This document shows positions 23,600-34,070 of a stretch of DNA of 64,000 nucleotides, piece after piece. The notes beneath the pieces were generated by a model. It had not been told where the DNA came from, made no database searches, and saw nothing but the letters and a program-made list of their open reading frames with translations. The DNA is taken from positions 5,190,297 to 5,254,296 of the forward strand of contig NC_088873.1 in the NCBI RefSeq assembly GCF_032884065.1, written 5' to 3'. Every line of letters begins with the position of its first letter. The first letter of the stretch is position 1. Position numbers and translations under genes: made by a program. Origin of the DNA: Artemia franciscana (lineage: Eukaryota; Arthropoda; Branchiopoda; Anostraca; Artemiidae).

Positions 23600-24838
23600 A
23601 AACTAAGGAATTTTCTTTTATCTCAAGTTGGATATTTCCTCTTTTAATAAAAGGCTTGTCTCATCAAACAATGTATCGGATATGATTATTTTTCAATTCT
23701 GTATTAACTTTAATTCTAAAACATCCAATGACATAAAACCTGTTTATATTAAAATAAAATTCTTGAATTAAAAAAAATTCCTTTGATTTTTATCTCAGAA
23801 ACTGAAAAACTTCCTTGTAGTAATTTATGTATTTATTTTTTATTTTTTAATTCTATCTCTTATTAATTACTGAGACTGGACACGATAAAAATAAAATAGC
23901 TGTGGTTAAGCAGATTATCTAATTAAGTTTTTTTTTCGTGACGAGGAAAGAAATGTGTTTTGTCTGTCTGTAATGAAACCTGTTTGACCCGTCTTAGCCT
24001 GATTCACAGCATAAATATTTACAAGGTATTAATATTTATGCGGTAGCCTGGTTCATGTATTTTGCAAATGTTCAACATCTGACAAGTGTATAAAATGTCT
24101 TCGAGTGAATTGTCATCAAAAACAGTTACGACAATTTGCTAAGGGCTCAGTGAGCATGTAAGCAGGAGGGTTGGGATGGGGGCTTTATAAATACCTACTT
24201 TTTGGAATCTTAATTTCAACAGAAATGTTCATGTCAAGTACACTGTGTACAAGTCAAGGGGTTCTTGACTTAGTTATTCAGACTCAGAGCGCCATTTTTT
24301 TCCATATTTGGCGCACTACACCATATAAGGGACGCGTATACACCCCAACTCGTCCTCATAACACATGTGGGAAACTTCCACCCCATGCCCCCCGTGCTTC
24401 ACTTGGCACACCTATAAGGCACGGAACGTGCCAACAGTTTTGTTATTGTGACGTATTTTCTCATAAACTCCCAAAAATGAATTTGCTTCCACAATGGGTG
24501 CCAACAGAATTTGGATTCCCTGACGCGTTGGTGTCACGTATATACGTGGACGGGAGGGATACGGTAGACATTGTGTCAGTTCCTCCCGGGATTCCTGATT
24601 GTTCTTTTTTTTTATTTGCCTGTTTTCAATAATAGTTTAGTGTATTATATGGTCACATAGCTTTATGTCGATGGCGCTCACGAAAGTGACATGGTTTAAA
24701 AATATACTCCCGATTGCAGGTTCTCGGGGGGGGGGCGCTCGGTCTTTCCAAAGTTTTATGTATGTGCGCCAACATTCTCAAGTAGCCCTATTATCTTTGA
24801 ACGTTTCCCTCCTTTTGATATAACCTTCATTTTTTCAG
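23600..24838. other. Predicted first intron of gene A, 3' part
   Basis: No gene is confidently called. A 153-codon open frame (+, 24171-24632) lies in a locally GC-richer patch but shows no known motif. The patch also holds a palindrome, cacgtatatacgtg (24536-24549), and a CRE-like gtgacgta (24448). The segment ends in a polypyrimidine tract and the acceptor ttttttcag at 24838. An intronic enhancer or a chance ORF are both possible. Confidence 0.4.
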
Positions 24839-24925
24839 TTATTAATCCATAAACTAGTCATGGCTGATACAGAAACAAAGAAGAAAGGGCGTGGCCGTCC
24901 TAAGGCTGAAAAAAGTGAAGAAGCA
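24839..24925 (+). CDS. Gene A exon 1 (first AT-hook)
   Basis: The exon runs from the acceptor at 24838 to the donor gtaagt at 24926. The coding part, 24860-24925, is 22 codons: MADTETKKKGRGRPKAEKSE then EA. It carries one AT-hook core, GRGRP, between lysines and ends on a whole codon (phase 0). Confidence 0.88.
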
Positions 24926-27900
24926 GTAAGTACATATTTTTAACTATTAACTTTAATACAATTTAAATAATAAGCACATTTAATAATTTAATCAATTTAA
25001 TAATAATTTTTAAGAATAAGCACAAGTTATAGATATGTGATTGACATAACTGGAACGGATCCGTTTTCTTTAGGGGAGCTGGGGGTTGTTAATTTGAAAA
25101 AATTAGAAAAATGAGGTATTTTAACTTAAAAATGGGTGACCGGATCTTAATGAAATTTGATATTTGGAAGGAACTCATGTCTCAGAGCTCTTATTTCAAA
25201 TCCAGACGAGATCTGTTGACATAGGAGGGAGTAGGAGGGGGAAACCGAAAATTTTGGGAAACGCTTATAAATGTCATAGGTACGTGATTGACGTAACCGG
25301 ACTGGATCCGCTCTCTTTGTGGGAGTTAGGGGTGGGGTTCAGTGCTTTGGTGAATTTGGTGCTTCTGGACGTGCTAGGAGGATGAAATTTGGTAGGTGTG
25401 TCAGGGACCTGCACAAATTGACTTTGATAAAGTCGTTTCCCCCGATTCGACCATCTGGGGGGCTAAAGGGAGAGGAAAATTAGAAAAATTGAGGTATTTT
25501 TAACTTACGAGTGGGTGATCGGATCTTAATGAATTTTGATATTTAGAAGGACCTCGTGACTCAGAGCTCTTATTTGAAATCCCGACTGGCAATAAGCTTC
25601 TGATTTTCCTTTTGAAGCAATCTATTGATTCTTAGAATTTTGCCAGAGCTCATACCATATGAGCTCTTGGCTCTCCCGACCTCGTCACAAGTGCCATATG
25701 AGCTCTTAGCTCTTGTTATTTCATATTAAGCCTTAAGGTTTTAAGTCTTGGTTTAATTTTTGCCATTGACCATAATTTACAAATATTTTCTGAATTATTT
25801 TTGTATTTTGTATTCTTTTATATTGTTCGGAAGTTGTTTTTTTCTTTGTCTTTATTTTTTATTTCTTCTCTTTTTCATTATGCTTCTTTATACGTTGGAT
25901 CGCGTGAAAAAATCATCTTGCTGCTTTTCTTCGATATTGAATCGATTTGCTATCCAGAATTTCGAGTCGACTATATTTGGTCCTTATCGGACCTCGCTCT
26001 GTTTGGTCCCACCGTGACTCAAAATGGTCATAACGGCTCTTTATTGTCGTCTTATCTTTTCCCATTTTAGATGTAGTAGTAGTAGTAGTAGTAGACAGGT
26101 TTAATAGCAAAAGCTTGATAACTATCGCTGATTTGTGTTTCTTTACAACATGTACAAAATCAAACTACACTTGTAAATATAAATGAAACTATAAATATTA
26201 ACTCTTATTATACATTTTGACGAAAACCGGGACGAAAGAATTACCATATCGGTTTGTTCTTGCTTTAACGGGAACTAACTTATCTTGCTTTCTCGTTCTT
26301 GATGGTAGAGGTTGATCAGGTAGAATGTCACGGTGCTGAGGTTTAGAAAGCAAGTACTTTCCGAAACTCATTATCAGAGTTTTGTACCGGTTTTGGAGTG
26401 ACGGCAGTCCTAGCACTTCCAGAGCCTTTTCGTAGGGGATGTCACGGCGGCCCAAGATGATCGATACCGCTCGCTTCTGAACCGATTCAAGCTCCTGGCA
26501 AAGATACATTATTCTAAGTGCTGAGGGCACCCAAACAGGGCACGCATATTCCAGAATGGGGCGGACATACGCTATGTGTTTAGCTCCCAAAGATTAGCTT
26601 CCAAATAATCGTTTGTTCGTCACTACGATTTTCTAGTAGGCCACCGCTGGGAAAAAGGGACAAATCTGAAACTTCCTAAAAAAAAAAAAAAAGGTAAAGG
26701 ATACGGCATTAGACTTTACAGTCCTTACCGGCGGTGCTGATCTCCGTTTCTTGGCCCTTCAGCCAGGAAGTGCAATGGGGGCCAGCCATCCTGTGCTTTC
26801 GCACACCCTTCCTGTTTACCTTTCCCAGATTTCTCCAGGTACCCATTTAGAGCTGGGTCGACTCCGGCTAAGCCTAGGAAACTTCCTAGGATTTAAAAAA
26901 TGTTAAATATTGTAATCGGTAGTAGTATACATGGCATTTAGAGCATTTAGTGTAATATGTGCAATGCTTCGGTGCAGTGATCACCATGTGTTTGTTGTGG
27001 AGGAGTATGTTCATAGTGGTGGTTACCTGATTGCTAGAAAAAGTCATCTGGTCACTATCCAGTGTTTCCACTTCTGCCAATTTTTCGATAGGCGGATAAT
27101 CCATCTCCAGAAAAAAAAAAAAATAAAAATGTTTAAGTCACACATTTTGTAATTTAAATTTTGAGTGCTTGATTTTAAACAGCATTTTTTATTTTCATTA
27201 GTATTATCTTAAGCTCCTTACAATAACGTCAGAGAAATTAGGTAAAAAATTTATTGGATATGCTGAAACGTCCCTTTGGCTACTTGCCTGGTATTTTTTA
27301 CTATATAGTATATTGAACAGTCTAAGTTCCTTGTTAACTATTTATGTTTTTTTCGTCTCTTTAAAGTGTTATTTCTTTCTGTTTGAAGGCTCTCAATCCG
27401 CATTATACAGTTATTTATTTTTTTCTTCAATACCTTATTCTTTTTCTCGCCTTTCTTGTTCTTTTTCCTCTTCTTTCACCTCATTTTTCAGTATTTTATA
27501 CATCTCTTGAGATGTCAACCGTATTTATTAAAAGTTTTATTTTTATTTTATTAGGGTGAAAAGAGGAAAGCCGAAGTAGCATCTGAGGAAGAGACTCCAG
27601 TTAAAAGAGGAAGAGGTCGACCAAAGGGAACCGGAAAGAAGAAGACAGCTACAAAAACGGCCAAGGTTAGTATATTATGTTTGTCAATATTCCTGGATTG
27701 CCTAGGCTATTTGGAAATAGTAAACTTAGACGTGCGTTTAACGTATAATAATCAGATAATTAAAAATAACAACATTAAAAAAAGAAGTAAATCTGTGTTT
27801 GAAACATTTTGACGTAAACACGTGATGCTAAATTCGGTGGCTTCAATTGGGGGGGGGGGGAGATGTGCCACCTAGACCGTCCCACCCCTATATTTGAAAA

Positions 27901-30900
27901 GTACCGTTGGGGGGGGATATTTCCATTGAAAAATTTGTTTGTGGAATTTTTTGAAAAGCGACAAATTTATACAACCCCCTCCTTAGATTTTGGAAAATAC
28001 AAGTTATGGGAAGACTTCCAAATCGGTTCTAAATAGTTAGGCTAAAAAAACTAAAAAACAGTAGCTGAAAATAAAAAAATATTTATAATGGACGATATAT
28101 GGTGATTCATTAAGGTACATTATTCTCTTAACTTAATTAGTTGTAATTGAGAAAACTGCATTATCTATTTAAGATAGTAAGACATTTTATTTTTATTGGG
28201 ATTCCTCCATAATCAGCTCATCTAGTTCAGTTCTAGCCGATTTCTTGATATTCGAGTCAAGTTCAATTCTAGCAGAATAATGAGTATTGAACAAATTAGT
28301 ATAGAGCATAAATATATGTGTAGAAAGAGTAATAATTATAAATGTAAGCAATAATGAATAAGAAATAAATATTCAGGTCCTCTAGTTCAATACTAGCTTA
28401 TGTCAATAAATAACAAATACGCCTGTCCCATCTGGGGTCCTTCAGTATTAAGAACCCGCCTATCTAATGCAGGAACTGGAGTCATTCCAAAAACGGGCAA
28501 CCAGGATCATTCTGAGTAATAGAGACATTTCCTACCATGATGCCCTAGCAACCCTTGAACTCCAAAGTTTGGAACTTCGTTTGGGTGACCTTATCCTGAG
28601 GTTTGGCAAAATGCTGCTGTCTAACCCTGCTCACTGTGAGATTTTATCACCAGAAGCCCTGACAGTCAGCCGTACGAGACAGAAGCTAAAACTTGTGCCC
28701 GTGCGCGCTCGTATAAACCGCTACCAGAACTCTTTCTTCCCCTTTTTTTTAAAAGTCAATATATAATACTGTATAATAATATGTTTTGTATTTCAACATC
28801 AAATTAGCCATTTGAGCTACGATTGTTGTTTAAATAAACCTTTCTCTCTCTCTATCTAACAAATTCAAAAAACGGAGCAATGAATAATAACTGAATAAGT
28901 TTATAGTATAAGTAGCATTATTAATAACAAAAGTAATATAAGTGTAAATACTAATGAATAGTAATAAATAATGAATAATCACCCCTAGTTCAATACTAGT
29001 CCAGCTAGAACTTAGATTCTGCTTACCACCAAGCAATGACATATCCAGGATTTTTGTTCGGGGTAAGGTTTTTCTTGGAAGGGAAATTAATCTATACCGC
29101 TTTTCATAATCCTACGAGGTGTGTTATCAGTAACTTTCAGTATACAATTAAAATTATCTTAAAAACTTAGGCGTAAAAATAATAAGTTTAAAGTCATTAC
29201 ACTGCATATAAAATAATGGATTGATTTATCATGTAACATCTTAGTCTCACCTAGTATTACTTAAAATGAAGAACATACCAACCATAGTATGCACTCTGGA
29301 AATCTAGTTATTCCTCTCTATAAAACGGAGAATTTCAAGTTTTGATCCTTATTTTAAAGCGAGTGTCTAGTCTTGATACTAATAAGATTCCTTCACTTCG
29401 AACTTATCAACACAATAATTATGAAATGTCCTTTTCAGATCCAAAACGACAGTAAACCATTGAACTGAGCTCATTGTACAGAAGTGATGCCAAATTAAGC
29501 GAAAAAAATAACACAACAATCTAAAAATGCTTTACTTTTATGCTGTCAAAAGTTTCCTTAAAAGGGTTTACTTTTACCGTACCAAAACTCCTATACTGTT
29601 TTGTGTTTTCATTAAAGCGCTAGTTTTCTAGAGTCCTACGAACATGGAAATATCAACAGTTGATTTATCTGCATTAGTTTTATTGATATATGTTAGATAA
29701 GCTGTGAAGTAATAATTTTAGTTTGTTCAAGTTCAACTTTTCTCTTTAATTTCCTCGAAATTATTTTTTTTTTTTTTTTTAAATTAACATGATACAGAAG
29801 TCTCAATATAATGATGCTAGGGTGATATTTATCGTAAGGGACAGAGGTTATTCCCATATTCTTTGGTCTTGGGGTCCTCAGGGCTTATGGAAAAGCGCTT
29901 GATAACTGAATCTGCTTGGCTATTGAAAAAGAAGCGGTCGTTAAGGGGTGGTCCTGAGATCACCCCTCAAGAGATAGGTGCTTTGGTGACGTCCACTGTG
30001 ACTGCATTATATACCTAGACGCTAAGTCTAAGTTTTTTATGTCATTTCAACATGATTTCTCTTTCGTAATATAAGACAGACGGACCCTGTTGAACTTTCA
30101 CTGTGGCGAACTCTGATGATGGATTTGCTGCTTACTCAGTAACATCTTTTAGAATACTCCTGCTTGGATTGGGCTGATTTCTGTTTCCCCCATTTTTGAA
30201 GCCTGCAAACTTACTGCATTGACTGCATTGAATTGGAGAAGCTCTTCTGCACTATTATGGGTCGTTCACAAAAGAATTTTAAAGGCTAGAGGAATAACTT
30301 ACTCGTAGTCCACTGCTTATTAACCATATTTACTGTCCAAGATGAATAAGTTAGGAAAGGATTCAGGGATTGTTTATTTTCTGCCCACAAAACAAATTTG
30401 TTCACTATCTACTGGACGAATTTATTCTGTTTTTTTTTTCTATTGCTATTTATTTAATTTACTATGTCTATTGTAATTTCACTATCTACAAGATGACTTT
30501 AAAATCCGTGAAGTTTTGCAAAAAGGGCATAAGTCCACTTTTTATTCTGAAAATGAGTTATGCATGTGGTTCGAAAGGGTTTGAAGAGATCTATCGATTG
30601 ATCTATTCAATATGGTTTACTCTTAAATGCTGATCGATTTATATATTGTTTCAAAACGGTGTAAAAAAGAACTTAGTCCTTCTAAGGACTTAAGTCCTTC
30701 TAAACATAAATGCTGATTGATTTATATATTGTTCAAAAACGGTATAAAAAAGAACTTAAGTCCTTCTAAGGACTTAAGTCCTTCTAAACATAAAAATGCT
30801 GATCGATTTATATATTGTTCCAAAACGGTGTAAAAAAGAACTTAAGTCTTTCTAAGGACTTAAGTCCTTCTAAACATAAATGCTGATCGATTTATATATT

Positions 30901-33900
30901 GTTCCAAAACGGTGTAAAAAAGAACTTTCCTTCTAAGTAACGCAAAAATTTGGACATCTCCATTGAATTCCGATCGAAAAGTTAACTAGGAATAAGTCTT
31001 TAAAGTTTCGAGTTTCTTAGATTCAGATTTGTAAGAAAGACTTTTTCACTCTGTATTTGTCCCTGTTAAAGATAAGAAGGGGCCCCCCAAAAAGGCCAGT
31101 CGTCGTAGTAGCTGTAGTAGTATTAGCAGTATGTACATAGTGCCTTTTGGTCAGTTCAATATCCCCATCAACATATCTGGAAGTTTTAACATAGTATTCG
31201 AAGTCGTTCATACGGCAATGCTTATACGCCCTTTTACAACTGTATGCGCCAGTCTTTAAAAATCCAATTATCTTAAATTCGGATTTGTGTGAAAGATTTT
31301 TTCATTGTATGTCTTAATTTTCGTTTTGTTCTACTGTAAAATTAGGAAAAGTAATCTTAGGTCCTTTTGCTAAATAACACGGAAGTTGTTGCAAAATTTT
31401 CTCACAGTTTTCATGATGAATAAGTTTGTCATTAGCATTAGTTGATTGAAAATTGTTGATGGATGACTGATAGTTTTTAGTACATATATATATATTTAAA
31501 ATGTTGGAACAAGCTTGGCCTCTGATGTCGCACCTCTAGTAACTCTGCTGAGTCATTAAATTGGTTCATCCATACTTCGAATTCGATACTTCGTAATTCG
31601 AACGTCCAAAATCGAATTACATTTTGTATTCATAGTTAGTAATAAAAACTTAAGTCAGAACATTCTCGGAATCACCTTACATATCGTGAAAGAAGCAGGT
31701 AATTTGACAAATGTCACTACAGAAATTTGTAATATAAAAATATGAGAAAGAAGGAATCCAACATATAGAATTTAAAGGGAGAAAACGAAAAAAAGGAGAA
31801 ACGAAGAATATGGAAAACTGAGAAACCAAACAAAATCGTGAAGATAACGATTCTAGAAAAATCTCACCAACATGTATCGGAAGGAAGTCAAAAATAATAA
31901 ACTAGAAACAAAAATAATAAAATGTAAATAATAATAAACTAGAATTTTAAAAGCCAAAGGGTTTCAAAAGATATCTAAAAAGGGGGCAAACAGCCTCAAG
32001 TTTCGCCCTTTATGTGCTTAAGTAAGTAATTGGGCCTTTGTCTTAGTTGTGTTTTCAGGCACCGAGTTTGACGCGTGTTTTGAGTGGGTTCGACAAAAAT
32101 CATTTTTAGGTCCTCCGTATTCAACCAAGCAAAACTTTAAAGCGTTTTCATCTTCTGGGCTCCAGGCATGTTGGACACAGGTTTTTCAAAATTCTAATGC
32201 GCTATAATAGCATGGTTGAACACGATTTCTGAAGAAGACATTTGTCGTTTTGAAGAAGGTACTCAAAACTATAATCTGCAAAACCTGTGTCGAACTCCTT
32301 GCTGGATTTGGATGGCCTGAAAACAAGGCTCTTGTGTTCTATGATGAAAATAGTAGCAAATAACTATCAGTCATTGACTTCTGGAAGGTACCATTTTCCA
32401 CTCATTGAGTAAATTATTAGATAAGTTAACTCAAGAATTAGTCCTGGTTAGGAGGAGTAAATAATTCTCAATGAGAAGAAATTCTAACAGTATTTTGTAA
32501 ATGTGACTATCAAGTTTGGCATTTGTCGTAGTTTCCTCGATTTTGCTTCAAAAGTATTATATTTGCATCATATTTGATATATTTCATTAGGATTAACCTA
32601 GATTCACTTCTTGGGTCTGTTCTATAATTAACAAGTACCCCATCATTTTTACAACATCGGTTTATATCAAGAATGCCGAAATACGGCATGTACGCCCTTA
32701 CTTATACATATTCTTTTTTTCTTCTTTTTTTTACGAACGTTGTAATTGACGCAGTTTAATTGTTCAAGTTTATGCATTCTAAACTTAGCTCATTCCTATG
32801 TTCTTAATTTGAATTGCAAACATTTTCTATTAAAACAATTTTCGGGTTGCTCACTTGTTCACTGGTAGGCGAGTACGATTTAAGTTTCTTTTTTAGAAGG
32901 ACTATGCCTTTTAAACACAAAAAAAATGAATTAATTGTCATACCGAAGCTATGAGGGCTATGTAATTAAAGTAAGAAGACTTTGTGGTGGGGATGGGCTC
33001 TATGGCCTTTACTGCTTATAAAGGCGATTATGATTCAATTTCAATTAAATTTATTCAAATAATGAAAGAAACAATAATAATAATGAAGATCCTAGAAGCG
33101 AACTTGTAAAAGACTATAACAAAAAAATGAAAATGAAGAGGAGAGAAAAAGAGAAAACATGGGTAATTAAAGCAAATTGAATAAACATTTAGAGAATTAG
33201 AATATCAAAATTTTAGTATATAGTTATATAGCGCGCGAAAACTTGCGGATAGCTCGACACTGGAGGGTATTAAATTCCATTGAAGTATAGATATATAAAT
33301 GGGGATTGCTGGGTGGAACTAGAGACACACTTGGGGACAATGAGCGAACGGTTGGATGACGGAGACAGGGGTCTCCGATATATGATACACAAAATATATG
33401 ACACATATATTATTTTCTTATGTTTTCCTTTGTTTCTGCAGCAACAAAAGTGGTGAAGGGTATGGGTAGGTCCGTATCCCGTGGGGTACCCGGTTTGAAC
33501 CTCAACCCCCCTTCGAAATTTTGTTCGATTCATACAAAAGTAACAAAAGTATATGTAAAAATTTTTTTTGTGGTTTGTTGTTTTTTTTGTACCCCAAAAG
33601 ATGGATCACAAAAAGCATCAGTCAAATGTCCATAGAGTAGTAATAGGACAACTATAAACATTACCGCTTGCTTTTAAAATAGGTCGTGATGAATATTAGC
33701 GTGCTTAAGACGACCCAAAACCACTTCTAGCAGTAATCAACGAACTCGGGAAGAAAAGAAGAAAAAATGGCTTGCTCCTCCCCCAACTAAACATCATTTC
33801 TAGCATATCTTTATTTTCAGAGTACTGGTACTGGTAAAGGCCGTGGCCGACCATCGAAGAAGAAGAAGGAAGAAGAATCGGCTGAAGAACAGTCAGAAGA

Positions 33901-33928
33901 GCCAGAAGAAGAGGAGGAATCCTCATAA
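24860..33928 (+). CDS. HMGA-like AT-hook protein, gene A (three coding exons)
   Basis: Joined exons 24860-24925, 27555-27665 and 33821-33928 encode 94 aa with three AT-hooks: KKGRGRPK (residues 8-15), KRGRGRPKGTGKKK (39-52) and GKGRGRPSKKKK (64-75), then an acidic tail EESAEEQSEEPEEEEESS. AT-hook proteins of the HMGA family bind the minor groove of AT-rich DNA and shape chromatin and enhancer complexes in the nucleus. Length (vertebrate HMGA about 96-109 aa), hook count, the KRGRGRPKG form of hook 2 and the acidic C-terminus with likely CK2 sites all fit that family. Both introns are phase 0 with good sites: gca|gtaagt, ttag|ggt, aag|gttagt, ttttcag|agt. The ATG is the first in the spliced transcript after a 21-nt 5' UTR piece. 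AATAAA lies at 34047-34052. A second copy, gene B, lies downstream on the opposite strand. Confidence 0.88.
25015..25713 (+). repeat. Dispersed repeat family R1, copy 3 (gene A intron 1)
   Basis: Same orientation as copy 2 at 6130-7660, with shared phrases aataagcacaagttatagat, gagctcttatttcaaatcc, gtgtcagggacctgcacaaa and the end ccatatgagctcttagctct. It starts about 90 bp after the exon 1 donor. The hairpin end is missing, so this is a partial copy. Confidence 0.75.
25714..26070. other. Gene A intron 1, unassigned T-rich part
   Basis: T-rich sequence; overlapping short open frames (25760-26070) have the hydrophobic look of poly-T translation and are not called. Confidence 0.4.
26072..26600 (-). 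pseudogene. LINE fragment, polymerase C-terminus (gene A intron 1, antisense)
   Basis: A 130-codon open stretch (26590-26198) reads HIAYVRPILEYACPVWVPSA, LCQELESVQKRAVSIILGRR, ALEVLGLPSLQNRYKTLIMS and LVPVKARTNRYGNSFVPVFV, the standard C-terminal end of CR1/Jockey-group LINE polymerases (YVRP.LEYACPVW...LE..QKRA..IILG). Catalytic domains are absent, so the copy is 5'-truncated. On the minus strand the 3' side ends in a CTA-type triplet tail (gtagtagtagtagtagtag at 26072-26093). This stretch has no stop, so it is younger than the other LINE pieces. No clear target duplication. Confidence 0.8.
26679..26877. mobile_element. SINE-like insertion with 11-bp target duplication (gene A intron 1)
   Basis: A 199-bp segment is flanked by exact copies of gaaacttccta (26668-26678 and 26878-26888). 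On the plus strand it begins with an A run (26679-26692) and ends near gggtcgactcc (26855-26865), a one-mismatch match to a pol III B box (GGTTCGANTCC); because that motif is nearly palindromic, either strand could be sense. Read on the minus strand it begins CTAGGCTTAGCCGGAGTCGA, passes CCCAGCTCTAAATGGGTACC and ends in a T run. Size, the RNA-polymerase-III-like box and the target duplication fit a SINE; the tRNA-derived head and orientation are inferred. Confidence 0.7.
27555..27665 (+). CDS. Gene A exon 2 (second AT-hook)
   Basis: 37 codons between acceptor ttattttattag and donor gttagt, phase 0 at both sides. It opens GEKRKAEVASEEETP, then carries the hook VKRGRGRPKGTGKKK and TATKTAK. The hook is very close to the second hook of vertebrate HMGA proteins. 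It aligns with gene B exon 2 at most positions. Confidence 0.9.
28419..28856 (+). mobile_element. 5'-truncated LINE with target duplication (gene A intron 2)
   Basis: Flanked by the 8-bp duplication TAACAAAT (28411-28418 and 28857-28864). The insert reads YACPIWGPSVLRTRL, then (one shift) MQELESFQKRATRIILSNRD, ATLELQSLELRLGDLILRFG and LVPVRARINRYQNSFFPFFL before a stop at 28764, and ends in a CTCTCTCTCTAT tail. Only the polymerase C-terminus is present. It resembles the fragment at 26072-26600 in wording but differs in its 3' tail. Confidence 0.85.
30627..30936 (+). repeat. 84-bp satellite, about four copies (gene A intron 2)
   Basis: Units start near 30627, 30710, 30796 and 30880 (spacing 83-86 bp) with atgctgatcgatttatatat, then cggtgtaaaaaagaactt and the palindromic run aagtccttctaaggactt. 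Copies are highly similar; the last is shortened. Confidence 0.9.
31040..31215 (-). repeat. Fragment of dispersed repeat family R2
   Basis: The minus strand gives GDIELTKRHYVHTANTTTAT, parallel to GDVELTKRQYLHHNTTNST on the plus strand at 37752-37810. The DNA shares gatattgaactgaccaaaag-type wording followed by CTA/GTA triplets. It is a single unit of the family found in array at 37080-38520. Confidence 0.65.
33821..33928 (+). CDS. Gene A exon 3 (third AT-hook, acidic tail, stop)
   Basis: 35 codons plus TAA after acceptor tttattttcag. It starts STGTGKGRGRPSKKKK (third hook) and ends in a glutamate-rich tail with serines in CK2-like context. Gene B exon 3 has the same order (AAPGTGRGRGRPPSKKKAES...) with a shorter acidic tail. 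Confidence 0.88.
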   Translation, partial: STGTGKGRGRPSKKKKEEESAEEQSEEPEEEEESS

Positions 33929-34070
33929 TTCAGTATTCTACCTCAAAGAATGCAACAGGCTAAACAGCAAACCTCTTTTTTCTTATGTACAACTGTAAAT
34001 GTACCGATGATATTTCAGATCTTTGTTTCTAGTACAAGTCCTTTCTAATAAAAATCAAACTTTTTGAACT
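33929..34070 (+). terminator. Gene A 3' UTR and polyadenylation signal
   Basis: AATAAA at 34047-34052, 119 nt after the stop, followed by a T-rich run (34070-34079) that could serve as the downstream element. Confidence 0.7.

Larger units (their letters stand above)
27666..33820 (+). other. Gene A intron 2 (6.2 kb)
   Basis: It contains a truncated LINE with target duplication, an 84-bp satellite and a fragment of the triplet-rich repeat family R2. The remaining parts (27670-28400, 28865-30620, 31216-33820) show no gene. Short motifs such as tagttcaatactag recur on both sides of the LINE insertion (28383-28400 and 28986-29000), so the LINE hit an older repeat. Confidence 0.6.
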
